A DNA stretch of 64,000 nucleotides from Arhodomonas sp051195215 (lineage in GTDB: Bacteria > Pseudomonadota > Gammaproteobacteria > Nitrococcales > Nitrococcaceae), in the NCBI RefSeq assembly GCF_051195215.1, contig NZ_JBNAZM010000017.1:1-64000 (forward strand), given 5' to 3'. Below are positions 6,715-15,234 of the stretch, in pieces. Numbering within the stretch: position 1 is the stretch's first letter; each line of letters begins with the position of its first letter. The notes under the pieces are model-generated. The model searched no databases and had not been told where the DNA came from. It worked only from the letters and a program-made list of their open reading frames with translations. Position numbers and translations under genes: made by a program.

Positions 6715-7251
6715 ATGCGCCGCTTTCTGCTCTTGGTCGCCATTTCGTTCAGTCCGCTGGTCATGGCGGGCGAATTCACGCTTAGCAGCGGCGACCTATC
6801 GCCGGATGCCCCAGTGCCCATGCGGCACGTTTACGACGGTTACGGTTGCCAGGGCGAGAACATCTCGCCGGCGTTGAGCTGGTCGGGGGCGCCCGAGGGC
6901 ACGAAAAGCTTCGCTTTGACCGCGCGCGACCCCGATGCGCCGACTGACGGCGGCTGGTGGCACTGGATCGTCTACGACCTGCCCGCGACGAGTGACTCAT
7001 TGCGCCGCGGCGCGAGCGCCCAAGCGCTTCCCCAGGGCGCCGCGCAGGCAACGAACGATTTCGGCCAACGCGCATGGGGCGGTCCGTGTCCGCCGAAGGG
7101 CGATGAGCCGCACCGTTACCGGTTCAAGGTCTACGCCCTGGACACCTCAGAGCTGGAAATCCCCGAAGACGCCACCCCAGCCATGGCCGATGCCCGAATT
7201 CAAGCGCATGCGCTCGATAAAGCAACACTGACCATCCGGTACGGGCGCTGA
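6715..7251 (+). CDS. secreted YbhB/YbcL family (PEBP-like) protein
   Basis: This 178-residue protein has a cleavable signal peptide (MRRFLLLVAISFSPLVMAG) and a phosphatidylethanolamine-binding-like fold. Signature segments are GENISPALSWSGAPEGTKSF, the DPDAP motif of the ligand pocket (LTARDPDAPT), GWWHWIVYDLPA and GGPCPPKGDEPHRYRFKVYAL. The family, called Raf-kinase-inhibitor-like in bacteria, has no settled function. A periplasmic location is predicted. It stands alone on the plus strand and is convergent with the merR-type gene. Confidence 0.88.
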   Translation: MRRFLLLVAISFSPLVMAGEFTLSSGDLSPDAPVPMRHVYDGYGCQGENISPALSWSGAPEGTKSFALTARDPDAPTDGGWWHWIVYDLPATSDSLRRGASAQALPQGAAQATNDFGQRAWGGPCPPKGDEPHRYRFKVYALDTSELEIPEDATPAMADARIQAHALDKATLTIRYGR

Positions 7252-7312
7252 AGGAAAGGCGCGGATGCGCCGATGGTGATACGCGTCACCCGTGCTCGGG
7301 CGAAAGGAAGCT

Positions 7313-7777
7313 TCATGCCCTCGTGCCTCCGTCCGGCATTGCCTTCGGGGCTTGGGCTGCCAGGTCACTGGCATCGTCAGGCTCCCGGGCGAGCGCGGCA
7401 AGGATGCCGCATTGCTCAACGGGGTGATGCCCGTCGCAAGCCGCCTGCAAGCGTTCGAGCCGGGCAGCCAGCGCGGTCAGCCGTGTAATGCGCTGCCGGA
7501 CGTCAGCGAGGCGCTCTCCGACTTTCTCGTCGACGGCGTCGCACGGTCGCTGGGGAAGATCGGCCAGCTCCAGCAGCTCGGCGATGTCGGCAAGGGGAAA
7601 ACCCAAAGCGCGGGCGTGGACGACGAACTGCAAACGCTGAATATCGGCATCCGTATAGTAACGGTAGCCATTCGCCCCCCGCTGCGGCTCGGGCAACAAG
7701 CCGACACGCTCGTAGTAGCGGATCGTGACCGTCGGGCAACCGGCGACCTGCGCGGCCTGGCCAATGGTGTAGGGCAT
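7313..7777 (-). CDS. MerR family metal-responsive regulator (Zn/Cd/Pb type)
   Basis: The N-terminus holds the MerR winged helix (YTIGQAAQVAGCPTVTIRYY, then ERVGLLPEPQR with GYRYY). A dimerisation helix follows, then three cysteines at positions 79, 114 and 123 (RPCDAV and ACDGHHPVEQCG). This cysteine arrangement is that of ZntR, CadR and PbrR sensors. ATG 7777 is chosen because similarity begins at MPYTIGQAA; a 23-codon upstream extension overlaps the promoter. It is divergent from a CDF transporter and has a MerR-type spaced promoter between them. It probably activates export of Zn, Cd or Pb. Confidence 0.9.
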   Translation of the reverse strand: MPYTIGQAAQVAGCPTVTIRYYERVGLLPEPQRGANGYRYYTDADIQRLQFVVHARALGFPLADIAELLELADLPQRPCDAVDEKVGERLADVRQRITRLTALAARLERLQAACDGHHPVEQCGILAALAREPDDASDLAAQAPKAMPDGGTRA

Positions 7778-7799
7778 GGCGTGTATGCCACCTCGATGC

Positions 7800-7830
7800 T
7801 TTACCTTATAGCGACTATAAGCCTTAAAGT
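7800..7830 (+). promoter_or_regulatory. MerR-type promoter/operator for the CDF exporter
   Basis: The -35-like TTTACC (7800-7805) and -10-like TAAAGT (7825-7830) are 19 bases apart, the over-long spacer typical of MerR-activated promoters. Within the spacer CTTATAG (7805-7811) and CTATAAG (7815-7821) form a perfect dyad. Confidence 0.75.
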
Positions 7831-7863
7831 GGGAGTCGTCATACACGATATCGGACGCCTGTG

Positions 7864-8496
7864 ATGGCCGGATGCTGCCACGAGGACGACTGCCACCTCA
7901 CCGCGCTGCGCCAGGCGCGCACGCTGTGGGTCGTGCTCATCATCAACGCCAGCATGTTCGTCGCCGAGTTCACCGCCGGCTGGATCGCCGACTCCACCGC
8001 GCTTCTCGGCGATTCCCTGGATATGCTCGGCGACGCTCTGGTTTACGGATTCAGTCTCTGGGTGATCGCGCGCAACACACGCTGGAAGGCGGTCGCAGCC
8101 GGACTCAAAGGCACCGTGATGGCAGTGTTCGGCGCTGCCGTATTGATGGAGGCCGCAAGCAAGGTAGTCTGGGGCGGCATGCCGCAGCCCCCGATCATGG
8201 CGCTTTTCGGCGCGATCGCCCTCGCCGCCAATAGTCTCTGCCTGCTGATGCTGACGCGTCACCGCGGCGATGACGTGAACATGCGCTCGTCGTGGATCTG
8301 CTCACGCAATGACCTCATCGCCAACGGCGCGGTGCTACTGGCCGCCGCCATTGTCGCCGTATCCGCCAGCCCCTGGCCGGATATCATCGTGGGTGTGGCC
8401 ATCGCCGGGCTTTTCCTCCGCTCGTCAGGCCACGTGCTCGCAGACGCCCGGCGTACATACCGCGCATCGACACCCGCAGATAACGTGACGGGCTGA
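7864..8496 (+). CDS. cation diffusion facilitator family exporter
   Basis: This 210-residue membrane protein has about six hydrophobic segments. A metal-ligand-rich N-terminus (MAGCCHEDDCHL) precedes TM1 (LWVVLIINASMFVAEFTAGW). The TM2 metal site is DSTALLGDSLDMLGDALVYG, where Asp replaces the usual His of the CDF HxxxD/DxxxD site. TM5 carries SRNDLIANG. It lacks the C-terminal cytoplasmic domain, as in short CDF proteins. A GTG lies one codon upstream and could be the start. The divergent metal-sensing MerR and the dyad promoter point to efflux of Zn, Cd or a related ion. Confidence 0.85.
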   Translation: MAGCCHEDDCHLTALRQARTLWVVLIINASMFVAEFTAGWIADSTALLGDSLDMLGDALVYGFSLWVIARNTRWKAVAAGLKGTVMAVFGAAVLMEAASKVVWGGMPQPPIMALFGAIALAANSLCLLMLTRHRGDDVNMRSSWICSRNDLIANGAVLLAAAIVAVSASPWPDIIVGVAIAGLFLRSSGHVLADARRTYRASTPADNVTG

Positions 8497-8731
8497 CAGG
8501 CGACTCACCAGCCCGGGCCCCACCATTGCGAACGCCTCGACCATCGGCCGACCGCCCACATCCCGCCGCCCCGAGCGCTATGGCAAAATGACGCATTCGT
8601 CAGTAACGTTCGTGAAAGGTGCCGGCCAACGTCGTCTTTCCAGCGATGCCGGGCGATGGCGAGCCATTGGCCCCACGGGTGAGGCTGACGCGTGCCCTTG
8701 TGCAGGGATGCAGGAACGGGACAACACGACT

Positions 8732-9430
8732 ATGGCAAGACAGCGTGGCTCTTCGGATACCAATCTACACGTCGCTTATTCACGCTTACGCCACGACCTG
8801 ATCAAGCAGAAGTTCCAACCCGGGCAACGGCTCGTGGTCGCCGACCTGGCCGCCGCCTACGATGTCAGCAACACTCCGGTGCGTGAGGCATTGAACCGCC
8901 TGCACGAAGCGGGCTTCATTCACTTCGAGCGTGGCCGGGGATTCTTCGTGAAGCTGCCCTCGCCGGACGAGATCCAGGCGCTCTACGAGCTGCTGGCCGT
9001 GCTGCTCAAGCATGCGGTGCGAACCGCCGTCGGTGCCGGGCAGAAGGACGCAGTGCTGAACGCCCTCGCGAACACCCGCAAAGCGTTCACACGGACCGCG
9101 CAGGCTAGCGGCCCCCGCGAGGCGGGTGAACAACGGGCCGACGAGCTCGAAACCATGATCGAACAGCTCGTCCGGCTTCATTGCGCAGAGGAAGTGCTTC
9201 ACGTCATCCGCAACACGCTGGATCGGACCCACTACGTGCGCTGCATCGACCTGGAGTCACGCACGGGCGTGGTCGACGTCTGCGAAGCAATCAGCGGTCT
9301 CGAGGATGCCGTCCACGACGAGGACCTCGCCCGTTGCGATGCGTCGATCGAACGTCAGATCACCGGCAAGATCCACCGGGTGCCGAGCCTCGTGCGCGAG
9401 GGTACCGGCCGGTATTACGCCCCGTACTAA
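8732..9430 (+). CDS. GntR family transcriptional regulator (FadR/FCD type)
   Basis: The N-terminal winged helix is clear: LRHDLIKQKFQPGQRLVVAD, LAAAYDVSNTPVREALNRL and GFIHFERGRGFFVKLPS. The C-terminal all-helical region (residues about 80-225) resembles an effector-binding FCD domain, although the metal-ligand histidines are not obvious. ATG 8732 is chosen because the 48 upstream codons look non-coding. No adjacent catabolic gene is on the same strand, so the target is unknown. Confidence 0.85.
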   Translation: MARQRGSSDTNLHVAYSRLRHDLIKQKFQPGQRLVVADLAAAYDVSNTPVREALNRLHEAGFIHFERGRGFFVKLPSPDEIQALYELLAVLLKHAVRTAVGAGQKDAVLNALANTRKAFTRTAQASGPREAGEQRADELETMIEQLVRLHCAEEVLHVIRNTLDRTHYVRCIDLESRTGVVDVCEAISGLEDAVHDEDLARCDASIERQITGKIHRVPSLVREGTGRYYAPY

Positions 9431-9451
9431 TCCGATCATAGGTAATGCGGC

Positions 9452-10051
9452 TCAGGGGCGTGACTCCCAGGCCACATAGGGCTCCTCCACCGTTAGGTGG
9501 CTGACCAGCAGTTTCAGCGCGAGAAGAGGCAGGAACCACTCGACGCCTGGCGCGGGCATGAGCAGATAGAGTTGCGAGAAAACGGCTCCGACACTCGCGA
9601 GGAGTGCCACACTGCGCTGCAGTCGGATGGGTACCTCCAGCGTGGCCACCGCCGCCACCAGGATATAGCCGTAAGCGTAAGCGAAATAGAAAATACTCCA
9701 ATCCAGGAACAGCGCAGCGACGATGGCGACGTGAATGCCATGCAGCGCCACGAAACCAAGCTGCTCACGCCGACCCTGTCCATCACGGTGGTACCATCGC
9801 TTCGCGCTCGCGGTGGCGTTGGTGACGACGCCGCCGACGATGTCAAACGCCAGCAGCGCCGCAAGCACGTATTCGATCAGCGACCAGCCCGACACGGCGA
9901 CCGCCGCATGCACGCAGACACCAGCAGCGGCAAGCGTCGCACTCACCGCCGAAAGCAACTGCTCGGCACGGGTCGCCCCCGGCCCGACGAACCGGTCCCA
10001 GGCACCGAGGATCCCGAAACGCGGTGCCGGGTAGCTCCAGTCCGATCGCAT
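9452..10051 (-). CDS. hypothetical membrane protein
   Basis: I do not recognise the family. The 199-residue product has about five to six hydrophobic helices, for example LIEYVLAALLAFDIVGGVV, QLGFVALHGIHVAIVAALFL, IFYFAYAYGYILVAAVATL and SVALLASVGAVFSQLYLLM. A charged loop reads NATASAKRWYHRDGQG. ATG 10051 is chosen because GGAGGG lies nine bases upstream. A start 16 codons earlier is possible. It lies downstream of the phosphopantetheinyl transferase gene on the same strand. Confidence 0.7.
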   Translation of the reverse strand: MRSDWSYPAPRFGILGAWDRFVGPGATRAEQLLSAVSATLAAAGVCVHAAVAVSGWSLIEYVLAALLAFDIVGGVVTNATASAKRWYHRDGQGRREQLGFVALHGIHVAIVAALFLDWSIFYFAYAYGYILVAAVATLEVPIRLQRSVALLASVGAVFSQLYLLMPAPGVEWFLPLLALKLLVSHLTVEEPYVAWESRP

Positions 10052-10138
10052 AGGGTCATTCCCTCCGTCTGCTCGTTGCGTCGTGGTTGCAGACGCCACC
10101 CCTGCGGGGTACCGCTCGGGGCTCCGCCTCCGCCACGG

Positions 10139-10975
10139 TCACGTCGTTACGTCATGCTCGATTGACGCCGCCGCGTGGGATCGTCCGTCGGCGGCGATCG
10201 CCTGGCCCATCGCCACCGTCAGCGCCCGCGGCAGGGCGAGGGCCACGACGTAACCAGGCAATGGCGTCCAGCCAACGAACCGGTACTGGGGGAAATGGCG
10301 GTAACGCCCGTCGAAACTGGCACCAGATATCTCCATGGCGGCGACTTCCAGCACTTCGAATCGACACCCGTGGCCGCAACGCAGGAGCTTGGCGAGCGCC
10401 TCCTTCGCCGTCCAGAAAGCGGTTCCCCAGAATTTCGTATCCACGCCCAGACGGTCACCCACCCCCTGCTCACACCGCGACATCTGTGCGCGCATGATCT
10501 CGGCGCGGTTGCACGCAGCACGCTCCAGATCCACCGCTATCGGGGTGACCGTCGGAGCGGCAACCGCGCAAGCCAACTGATCATCGTGGGAAATCGATAT
10601 TTCGGTACTGCCGCCCTCATTCAGCACCGGCTGCCCCATGGCACCCGGAATGATCGCTGCCCGAGTGATGGGCTCGGCGACAGCGAGCGCCTGCTTCGCC
10701 GCGTGCCGGCCCAGCAGAAACGACAGCCGCCGCCGATCCGACGACACCTGGTCGAAATAGTCACGCTCCAGCGGGTGAAGTATCTCGCCGGCCCGGGCGA
10801 CAGAGTTCCCGATATCCCGCGACCATGCGATTCGCGCAACGCGCTCGTGTCCCCCGCCGGAGACGGTGACCGCCGCCTGGCCGTTGGCCCCGTCGAAGCG
10901 CAACGCCCAGGGGCGCTCCGGTGTACCTCCCCTCGGGTCAGTCCGGTATTGGTTGCCAGACGCGGCTATCGTCAT
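10139..10975 (-). CDS. 4'-phosphopantetheinyl transferase superfamily protein
   Basis: Sfp-type transferases attach the phosphopantetheine arm of CoA to carrier proteins. Signatures seen are LLGRHAAKQALA, EISISHDDQLACAVA, the Mg-binding segment PIAVDLE (Ala in place of the usual Gly) and FWTAKEALAKLLRCG with the conserved KE. The length (278) suits the Sfp group. ATG 10975 follows AAAGG at good spacing; an upstream GTG gives six more residues. It is downstream of a truncated FAAL-like gene and no carrier protein is encoded nearby. Its target may be elsewhere in the genome. Confidence 0.8.
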   Translation of the reverse strand: MTIAASGNQYRTDPRGGTPERPWALRFDGANGQAAVTVSGGGHERVARIAWSRDIGNSVARAGEILHPLERDYFDQVSSDRRRLSFLLGRHAAKQALAVAEPITRAAIIPGAMGQPVLNEGGSTEISISHDDQLACAVAAPTVTPIAVDLERAACNRAEIMRAQMSRCEQGVGDRLGVDTKFWGTAFWTAKEALAKLLRCGHGCRFEVLEVAAMEISGASFDGRYRHFPQYRFVGWTPLPGYVVALALPRALTVAMGQAIAADGRSHAAASIEHDVTT

Positions 10976-11130
10976 GCTCGCTACACCTTTCACTCACTCT
11001 ATGACGGCCCGAAAGCATCCACAGACGCTCCGGCACGACTGTCTCGTTCAACGATGAAACGGTCGCGGGCTCGCTGGCAGCCCCCGGGCGGATACGGAAT
11101 GGCGCTTCGCGGATTCGCAGACCATCGATG

Positions 11131-12654
11131 TCAGCCGCCATGGCTGGCACTGGTCTGGGTTGCCGGTGCCGGACAGCGGGTCTCGAGCTCGAGTGCGGCG
11201 TATGGCCCGACCGGGAAGGTGCTCGACGGTGTATCAGCGCGACCGCTGAAGGCGGTGGACACCGCACGTCTTCCAGTTACGAACAGCTCCCCGGCGTGTA
11301 TGAAACCGAGGTCGCCGGTACGCAGGTAATAGGTACCGGGCCGCCCACGGATCTGCGCACGGAACGTCGCACTCGTGTCTTCGTGGCTTCCCAGATAACC
11401 GCGCGCCACGCTGGAGCCCGATATCCAGATCTCCCCGACGCGATCCACGCCCAGGGCGCGTCGCGAATCCGGATCGACGATGCGAACGTCCAGCGACGAT
11501 GCCGGATCACCGCGAACCGAGCCGCAGGCGACCAGGGGCGTACCGCAGGGATCAGGCGTGACGGTCTTGCGATCGATCAGATCACCGCCATCGACGTAAA
11601 GAACGTTCGGCGCTTTCGGCCTGTCACACGCGCACACGCAAAGCGTCGACTCGATCAGCCCATAGCACGGCATGTGGGCTTGCGAGCTGAATCCGTTGCG
11701 GGAGAAGCGTGCACTGAAGCGTCGCAGCGTTTCCTCGCGAACCGGCTCGGCGGCGTTGATTGCCACCCGCCACCCGGAAAGGTCCACACCGGCAAGCTGG
11801 TGATCGCTGACGCGCTCGATACAGTGTTCATAACCGCCGTTGGGTGCACCGGCGATATCCACCCCGTAATCGCCGATAAGGCGGAGCCAGAGATAAGGGC
11901 GTTCCGCAAACGCCCTCGGCGACAGGAGCACACCGGTGCTGCCCTCATAGAGCACCTGGACCACAACCCCCACCAGCCCCATCGCGTGGTGAAGAGGCAG
12001 CCAGCTGCCGTGAACCGAATGCTCGTGACTGCCCCAGCGCGCCTGCATGAGGGCACTGTTATCCAGGAGATTGCGGTGGTCGACCATCACGCCTTTAGGC
12101 GGATTCATTGCCGCCCACGGGTACTGCAGCAGTGCCAGCACGTCAGGGCCAATGTCCGGCGCAACCCACGGTTCGGAGTCATCTTTGGCAAGCGCCGATA
12201 TGGACGACACCACAACGTCCGCGTCGAGCTGGGTCCGGAAATACGTCACCATGCGCCCGCGCCAGCATTCGTCCACGAGTACGCAGGCGGGCGTTGCATC
12301 GCTGAGCACATGTCGCACGTGCGCGAAGTCGTGGCTCTCGCCGCTCGGCAACGGAACAGGCACGGGAATGGCGCCCGCATACAGACAGCCGAGAAACGCA
12401 CGGACGAAATCCTCCCCCGTGGGAAACAACAGCATCACCGGCCGCTGGAAAACATCCAGTTGCCCGATCCGGGCAGCAATGGCCATTGCGTCACTATGTA
12501 ACTCGGAGAACGTAACGTTTCGTTCTTCTGCCCCGGTCTCTCCGAGGAACGTGAACGCCGTTTTTTCGGGAATGTGCGCAGCGTGCCGGGCGACCAATTG
12601 AACGAGCGTGTCTTCGTCGCTGCCGGCCTTCGTATTCGACAACCACACGGCCAA
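11131..12654 (-). CDS. degenerate fatty-acyl-AMP-ligase-like protein lacking C-terminal domain
   Basis: Residues 15-470 follow the adenylate-forming fatty-acyl-AMP ligase fold, with an N-terminal TLVQLVARHAAHIPEKTAFT, LFPTGEDFVRAFLGCLYAG, PKGVMVDHRNLLDNS, the FAAL-typical SWLPLHHAMGLVG, and GEIWISGSSVARGYLG. Two features suggest it is not a normal ligase. The ATP-binding loop expected before PKGVMV (usually YTSGST) reads YPWAAMN at residues 178-184. The protein also ends about 40 residues after GELFVTGR, so the C-terminal lid is missing and is replaced by a Ser/Thr/Pro/Ala-rich tail. The start is TTG after AGGGA. It may be a decayed gene or a non-catalytic acyl-binding protein. Confidence 0.75.
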   Translation of the reverse strand: MAVWLSNTKAGSDEDTLVQLVARHAAHIPEKTAFTFLGETGAEERNVTFSELHSDAMAIAARIGQLDVFQRPVMLLFPTGEDFVRAFLGCLYAGAIPVPVPLPSGESHDFAHVRHVLSDATPACVLVDECWRGRMVTYFRTQLDADVVVSSISALAKDDSEPWVAPDIGPDVLALLQYPWAAMNPPKGVMVDHRNLLDNSALMQARWGSHEHSVHGSWLPLHHAMGLVGVVVQVLYEGSTGVLLSPRAFAERPYLWLRLIGDYGVDIAGAPNGGYEHCIERVSDHQLAGVDLSGWRVAINAAEPVREETLRRFSARFSRNGFSSQAHMPCYGLIESTLCVCACDRPKAPNVLYVDGGDLIDRKTVTPDPCGTPLVACGSVRGDPASSLDVRIVDPDSRRALGVDRVGEIWISGSSVARGYLGSHEDTSATFRAQIRGRPGTYYLRTGDLGFIHAGELFVTGRRAVSTAFSGRADTPSSTFPVGPYAALELETRCPAPATQTSASHGG

Positions 12655-12669
12655 TCACCGTTCCCTGTT

Positions 12670-12724
12670 TACTAACCTTCTCAGAGGTATTGTCATGCAT
12701 CAGCCGGTCTGTGCGCCGATGGGG
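12670..12724 (+). repeat. solo end of the MITE-like element found at 49994
   Basis: The sequence matches the right inverted-repeat end of the element at 49994-50261, read in reverse. It covers the CTCAGAGGTATTGTCATG core, CATCAG, then CCGGTCTGTGCGCCGATGGG. No partner end in opposite orientation is found nearby. Confidence 0.7.
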
Positions 12725-12908
12725 CGCCGCGCCGCCACGAGCTCCTACGTCGCGTAATCGATGACGTATGGAACATATCCACGGGTCCAGTGGCGGTCAA
12801 TCTACAGGAGAATACACCGAAAAAAATATTGTATTATATTTTCTTGAAAATATTGTTCTTGCACGCCAAGAAACCCCTTCTCGCAACTGCCGACAACGAC
12901 CGTCATTC

Positions 12909-12930
12909 ACTGATCTTTTCAGAGGTATTG
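12909..12930 (+). repeat. partial copy of the dispersed repeat end
   Basis: The segment CTTTTCAGAGGTATTG with its ACTGAT lead resembles the outer part of the terminal repeat. It has the same orientation as the copy at 12670. Confidence 0.45.
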
Positions 12931-13058
12931 CAAGGAGACGCAATCGGGTACGACGGGACAACCGCTCATGAATCTCCGGCACAGGCGCTGTTATGCTGCG
13001 GCGCAACACTTTGCTCTAGAGTAGGGGGTGTTCAATTGCAAGCCGGAGGCACCTCGCC

Positions 13059-13289
13059 ATGGAACACTGGTATCTGCTGAGTGGCTCGGCTGACGCCGAC
13101 GCGCCACAGTTGGTGAAAGTTCGAGCCCATGACCGGGCGGAGGCGCTGGGCAAGGGCCGTTCGCTGGGCTTCGACGAGCATTCGTGCGTTATCGACGAGC
13201 AGGCCACGGCCCGGCTGAGCCGCTACGGCGCCAATGTGGAATTTCTCTTCCGAAGCGCCCTGACACTGGACGAAGCACTGGTGTCGTGA
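13059..13289 (+). CDS. hypothetical protein (76 aa)
   Basis: I do not recognise this protein. ATG 13059 is preceded by GGAGG. The product opens MEHWYLLSGSADADAPQLVK. It continues with RAHDRAEALGKGRSLGFDEH and ends GANVEFLFRSALTLDEALVS. It looks like a compact alpha/beta protein with no signal peptide or TM segment. It is alone between the AT-rich region and the SRAP gene. Confidence 0.7.
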   Translation: MEHWYLLSGSADADAPQLVKVRAHDRAEALGKGRSLGFDEHSCVIDEQATARLSRYGANVEFLFRSALTLDEALVS

Positions 13290-13542
13290 ACCCGACATCC
13301 GATGCCTGATAGCCCCCGCGAACCTTCGCGCGTCATGGCGTGCCTTGTTCGCGAATGCATTGATCGACCGGCGGCTCGCGCAAATCGTTTCGTGTTTCCT
13401 CAATGCACGCCCCGGTGCCATTACCCAGCGTCGCCGGCACCGGGGCGGCAATCACGACACTCCCGGCAGGTGGCACGATACTTGGTGCCGCACGCGAACA
13501 CCGGTTTGGTGAGCATCCGCCCGGACATCGTAGACTTCGCGG

Positions 13543-14229
13543 ATGTGCGGACGTTACGAACGACATACACCCCGGGATGCCTATGCCGAGCAATTGAGTC
13601 TTCGGCTGCCGCCGGGTGGGGACGAGCCTCGATACAACATCACCCCGGGCATGGTGGTGGACATCATCGTGGCCGCGGCCAGCGGTGGCCAAGCGCGCTT
13701 CGTTTTCGACGAAGCCTTCTGGGGGTTCAAACCCAACTGGGTCGAGGATGACAAGGCGCCCCGACCCATCAATGCGCGCGCGGAGAATGTCGCGCTCAGC
13801 CGTTACTTCCGTGACGCGTTCAGACACCGTCGCTGCCTGGTGCCGGCGGACGGCTGGTACGAGTGGAAGCGCACGGAGCACGGCGGCAAGCAGCCCTACT
13901 ATGCCACCACCGGGACCCCACTCGCTTTCGCCGGACTCTATACACCGATGGACGAAAACGCATCGCGGCTGGGCCTGGCGATTATCACCGAACCGGCCCG
14001 CGGATCCGCGAAAGCGATTCACCCGCGCATGCCGGTTGTCCTGGACGCGTCGTGCTGGGGCGCGTGGCTGGACCCGGCACTGACCCGTCGCGAACGCATC
14101 CGCCGGGCGACCAGGCGCGTGCCGAGCGGGCAGCTCCAGCTGTGGCCGGTCAGCACGCGTGTCAATTCACCGAATCACGATGACCCGTCACTGATCGAAC
14201 CCGACGAGGGCGGTCAATCAGCGAGCTGA
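13543..14229 (+). CDS. SOS response-associated peptidase (SRAP, YedK/HMCES type)
   Basis: SRAP proteins form a covalent thiazolidine link through Cys2 to abasic sites in single-stranded DNA and so protect them. All key residues are in place: MCGRYE with Cys2, INARAE with N77, DGWYEWKR with E107, and HPRMPVVL with H160. These match E. coli YedK (C2, N75, E105, H160 as recalled). Length 228 is normal. It faces EtfA convergently with a shared bidirectional hairpin. A truncated copy of the N-terminus lies at 2406. Confidence 0.93.
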   Translation: MCGRYERHTPRDAYAEQLSLRLPPGGDEPRYNITPGMVVDIIVAAASGGQARFVFDEAFWGFKPNWVEDDKAPRPINARAENVALSRYFRDAFRHRRCLVPADGWYEWKRTEHGGKQPYYATTGTPLAFAGLYTPMDENASRLGLAIITEPARGSAKAIHPRMPVVLDASCWGAWLDPALTRRERIRRATRRVPSGQLQLWPVSTRVNSPNHDDPSLIEPDEGGQSAS

Positions 14230-14230
14230 A

Positions 14231-14265
14231 CGCCGCCCGGGGCCGCAAGCGCGCCCCGGGCGGCG
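14231..14265. terminator. bidirectional hairpin between SRAP and etfA genes
   Basis: CGCCGCCCGGGGC (14231-14243) pairs perfectly with GCCCCGGGCGGCG (14253-14265), with a 9-base loop. It lies between two convergent genes. Confidence 0.7.
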
Positions 14266-14280
14266 TCGAGGGACGCCCGG

Positions 14281-15231
14281 CTACTGCGCCTGGACGCGAT
14301 CGAGCTCGGCCTCCAGCTCGGGCAGCGCTTCGAACAGGTCCGCGACCAGGCCGTAGTCGGCCACCTCGAAGATCGGGGCCTCCTCGTCCTTGTTGATCGC
14401 CACCACGATCTTGGCATCCTTCATGCCCGCGAGGTGCTGGATGGCACCGCTGATGCCCACTGCAACATAAAGCTTCGGCGCGACGATCTTGCCCGTCTGT
14501 CCCACCTGGTAGTCGTTGGGCACAAAGCCCGCGTCCACCGCCGCGCGCGAGGCACCGATCGCCGCGCCGAGCCTGTCGGCGATACGTTCGATGAGCGCGA
14601 AGTTCTCGCCGGAACCCAGGCCCCGGCCACCGGAGATGACGACCTCCGCGGCGGTGAGCTCGGGGCGCTCGCTCTCGGTGAGCTTCTCGTCGACGAACTC
14701 CGCCACGTCGGAATGCGGGACCGCCTCCAACGTCTCCACCGGGGCACTCCCCCCCTCGGTGGCCGCCGGCTCGAATCCGGTCGCGCGGACACTCACCACC
14801 TTGATGGCATCGCTGCTCTGCACTGTGGCGATGGCATTGCCGGCATAAATGGGTCGGCGGAAGGTGTCGGCGCTCTCGACGGCGATGATGTCCGAGACCA
14901 TGCCGACGTCGAGGGCCGCCGCGACCCGGGGCAGGAAGTTCTTGCCGAAAGTGCTCGCCGGCGCCAGCACGTGGGAATAGTCCCGGGCCACCTCGGTGGC
15001 GAGTGCGGCAAGATCCTCCGCGGTCGGGTGCTCGTAATGGGGCGCATCGGCGTGGAGCACCTTGGCAACCCCCGACACTTTCGCGGCAGCCTCGGCCACA
15101 CCGCTCGCATCGTGGCCGGCGATCAGGACGTCCACGTCGCCGCCGAGCTGACTCGCGGCGGTCACCGTAGCGAGCGTCGCCGGGCCCAGATTCCGGTTGT
15201 CGTGTTCGGCGATGATCAGCACGTTGCTCAT
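14281..15231 (-). CDS. etfA: electron transfer flavoprotein alpha subunit
   Basis: EtfA carries the FAD of the ETF heterodimer, which takes electrons from acyl-CoA dehydrogenases and passes them to ETF:quinone oxidoreductase. The C-terminal FAD domain is clear: VVISGGRGLGSGENFALIE, YQVGQTGKIVAPKLYVAVGI and SGAIQHLAGMKDAKIVVAIN. The segment INKDEEAPIFEVADYGLVAD is the family signature. It is three bases downstream of etfB. It serves acyl-CoA dehydrogenases such as the one at 27799. Confidence 0.96.
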   Translation of the reverse strand: MSNVLIIAEHDNRNLGPATLATVTAASQLGGDVDVLIAGHDASGVAEAAAKVSGVAKVLHADAPHYEHPTAEDLAALATEVARDYSHVLAPASTFGKNFLPRVAAALDVGMVSDIIAVESADTFRRPIYAGNAIATVQSSDAIKVVSVRATGFEPAATEGGSAPVETLEAVPHSDVAEFVDEKLTESERPELTAAEVVISGGRGLGSGENFALIERIADRLGAAIGASRAAVDAGFVPNDYQVGQTGKIVAPKLYVAVGISGAIQHLAGMKDAKIVVAINKDEEAPIFEVADYGLVADLFEALPELEAELDRVQAQ

Positions 15232-15234
15232 GAT

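Larger units (their letters stand above)
12655..13058. other. AT-rich intergenic region with dispersed repeats
   Basis: It contains two same-orientation copies of a dispersed repeat end (12670-12724 and 12909-12930). Between them, at about 12820-12862, is a run of almost pure A/T (AAAAAATATTGTATTATATT), very unlike the GC-rich surroundings. It is the likely promoter region for the minus-strand FAAL/PPTase unit. Confidence 0.6.
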
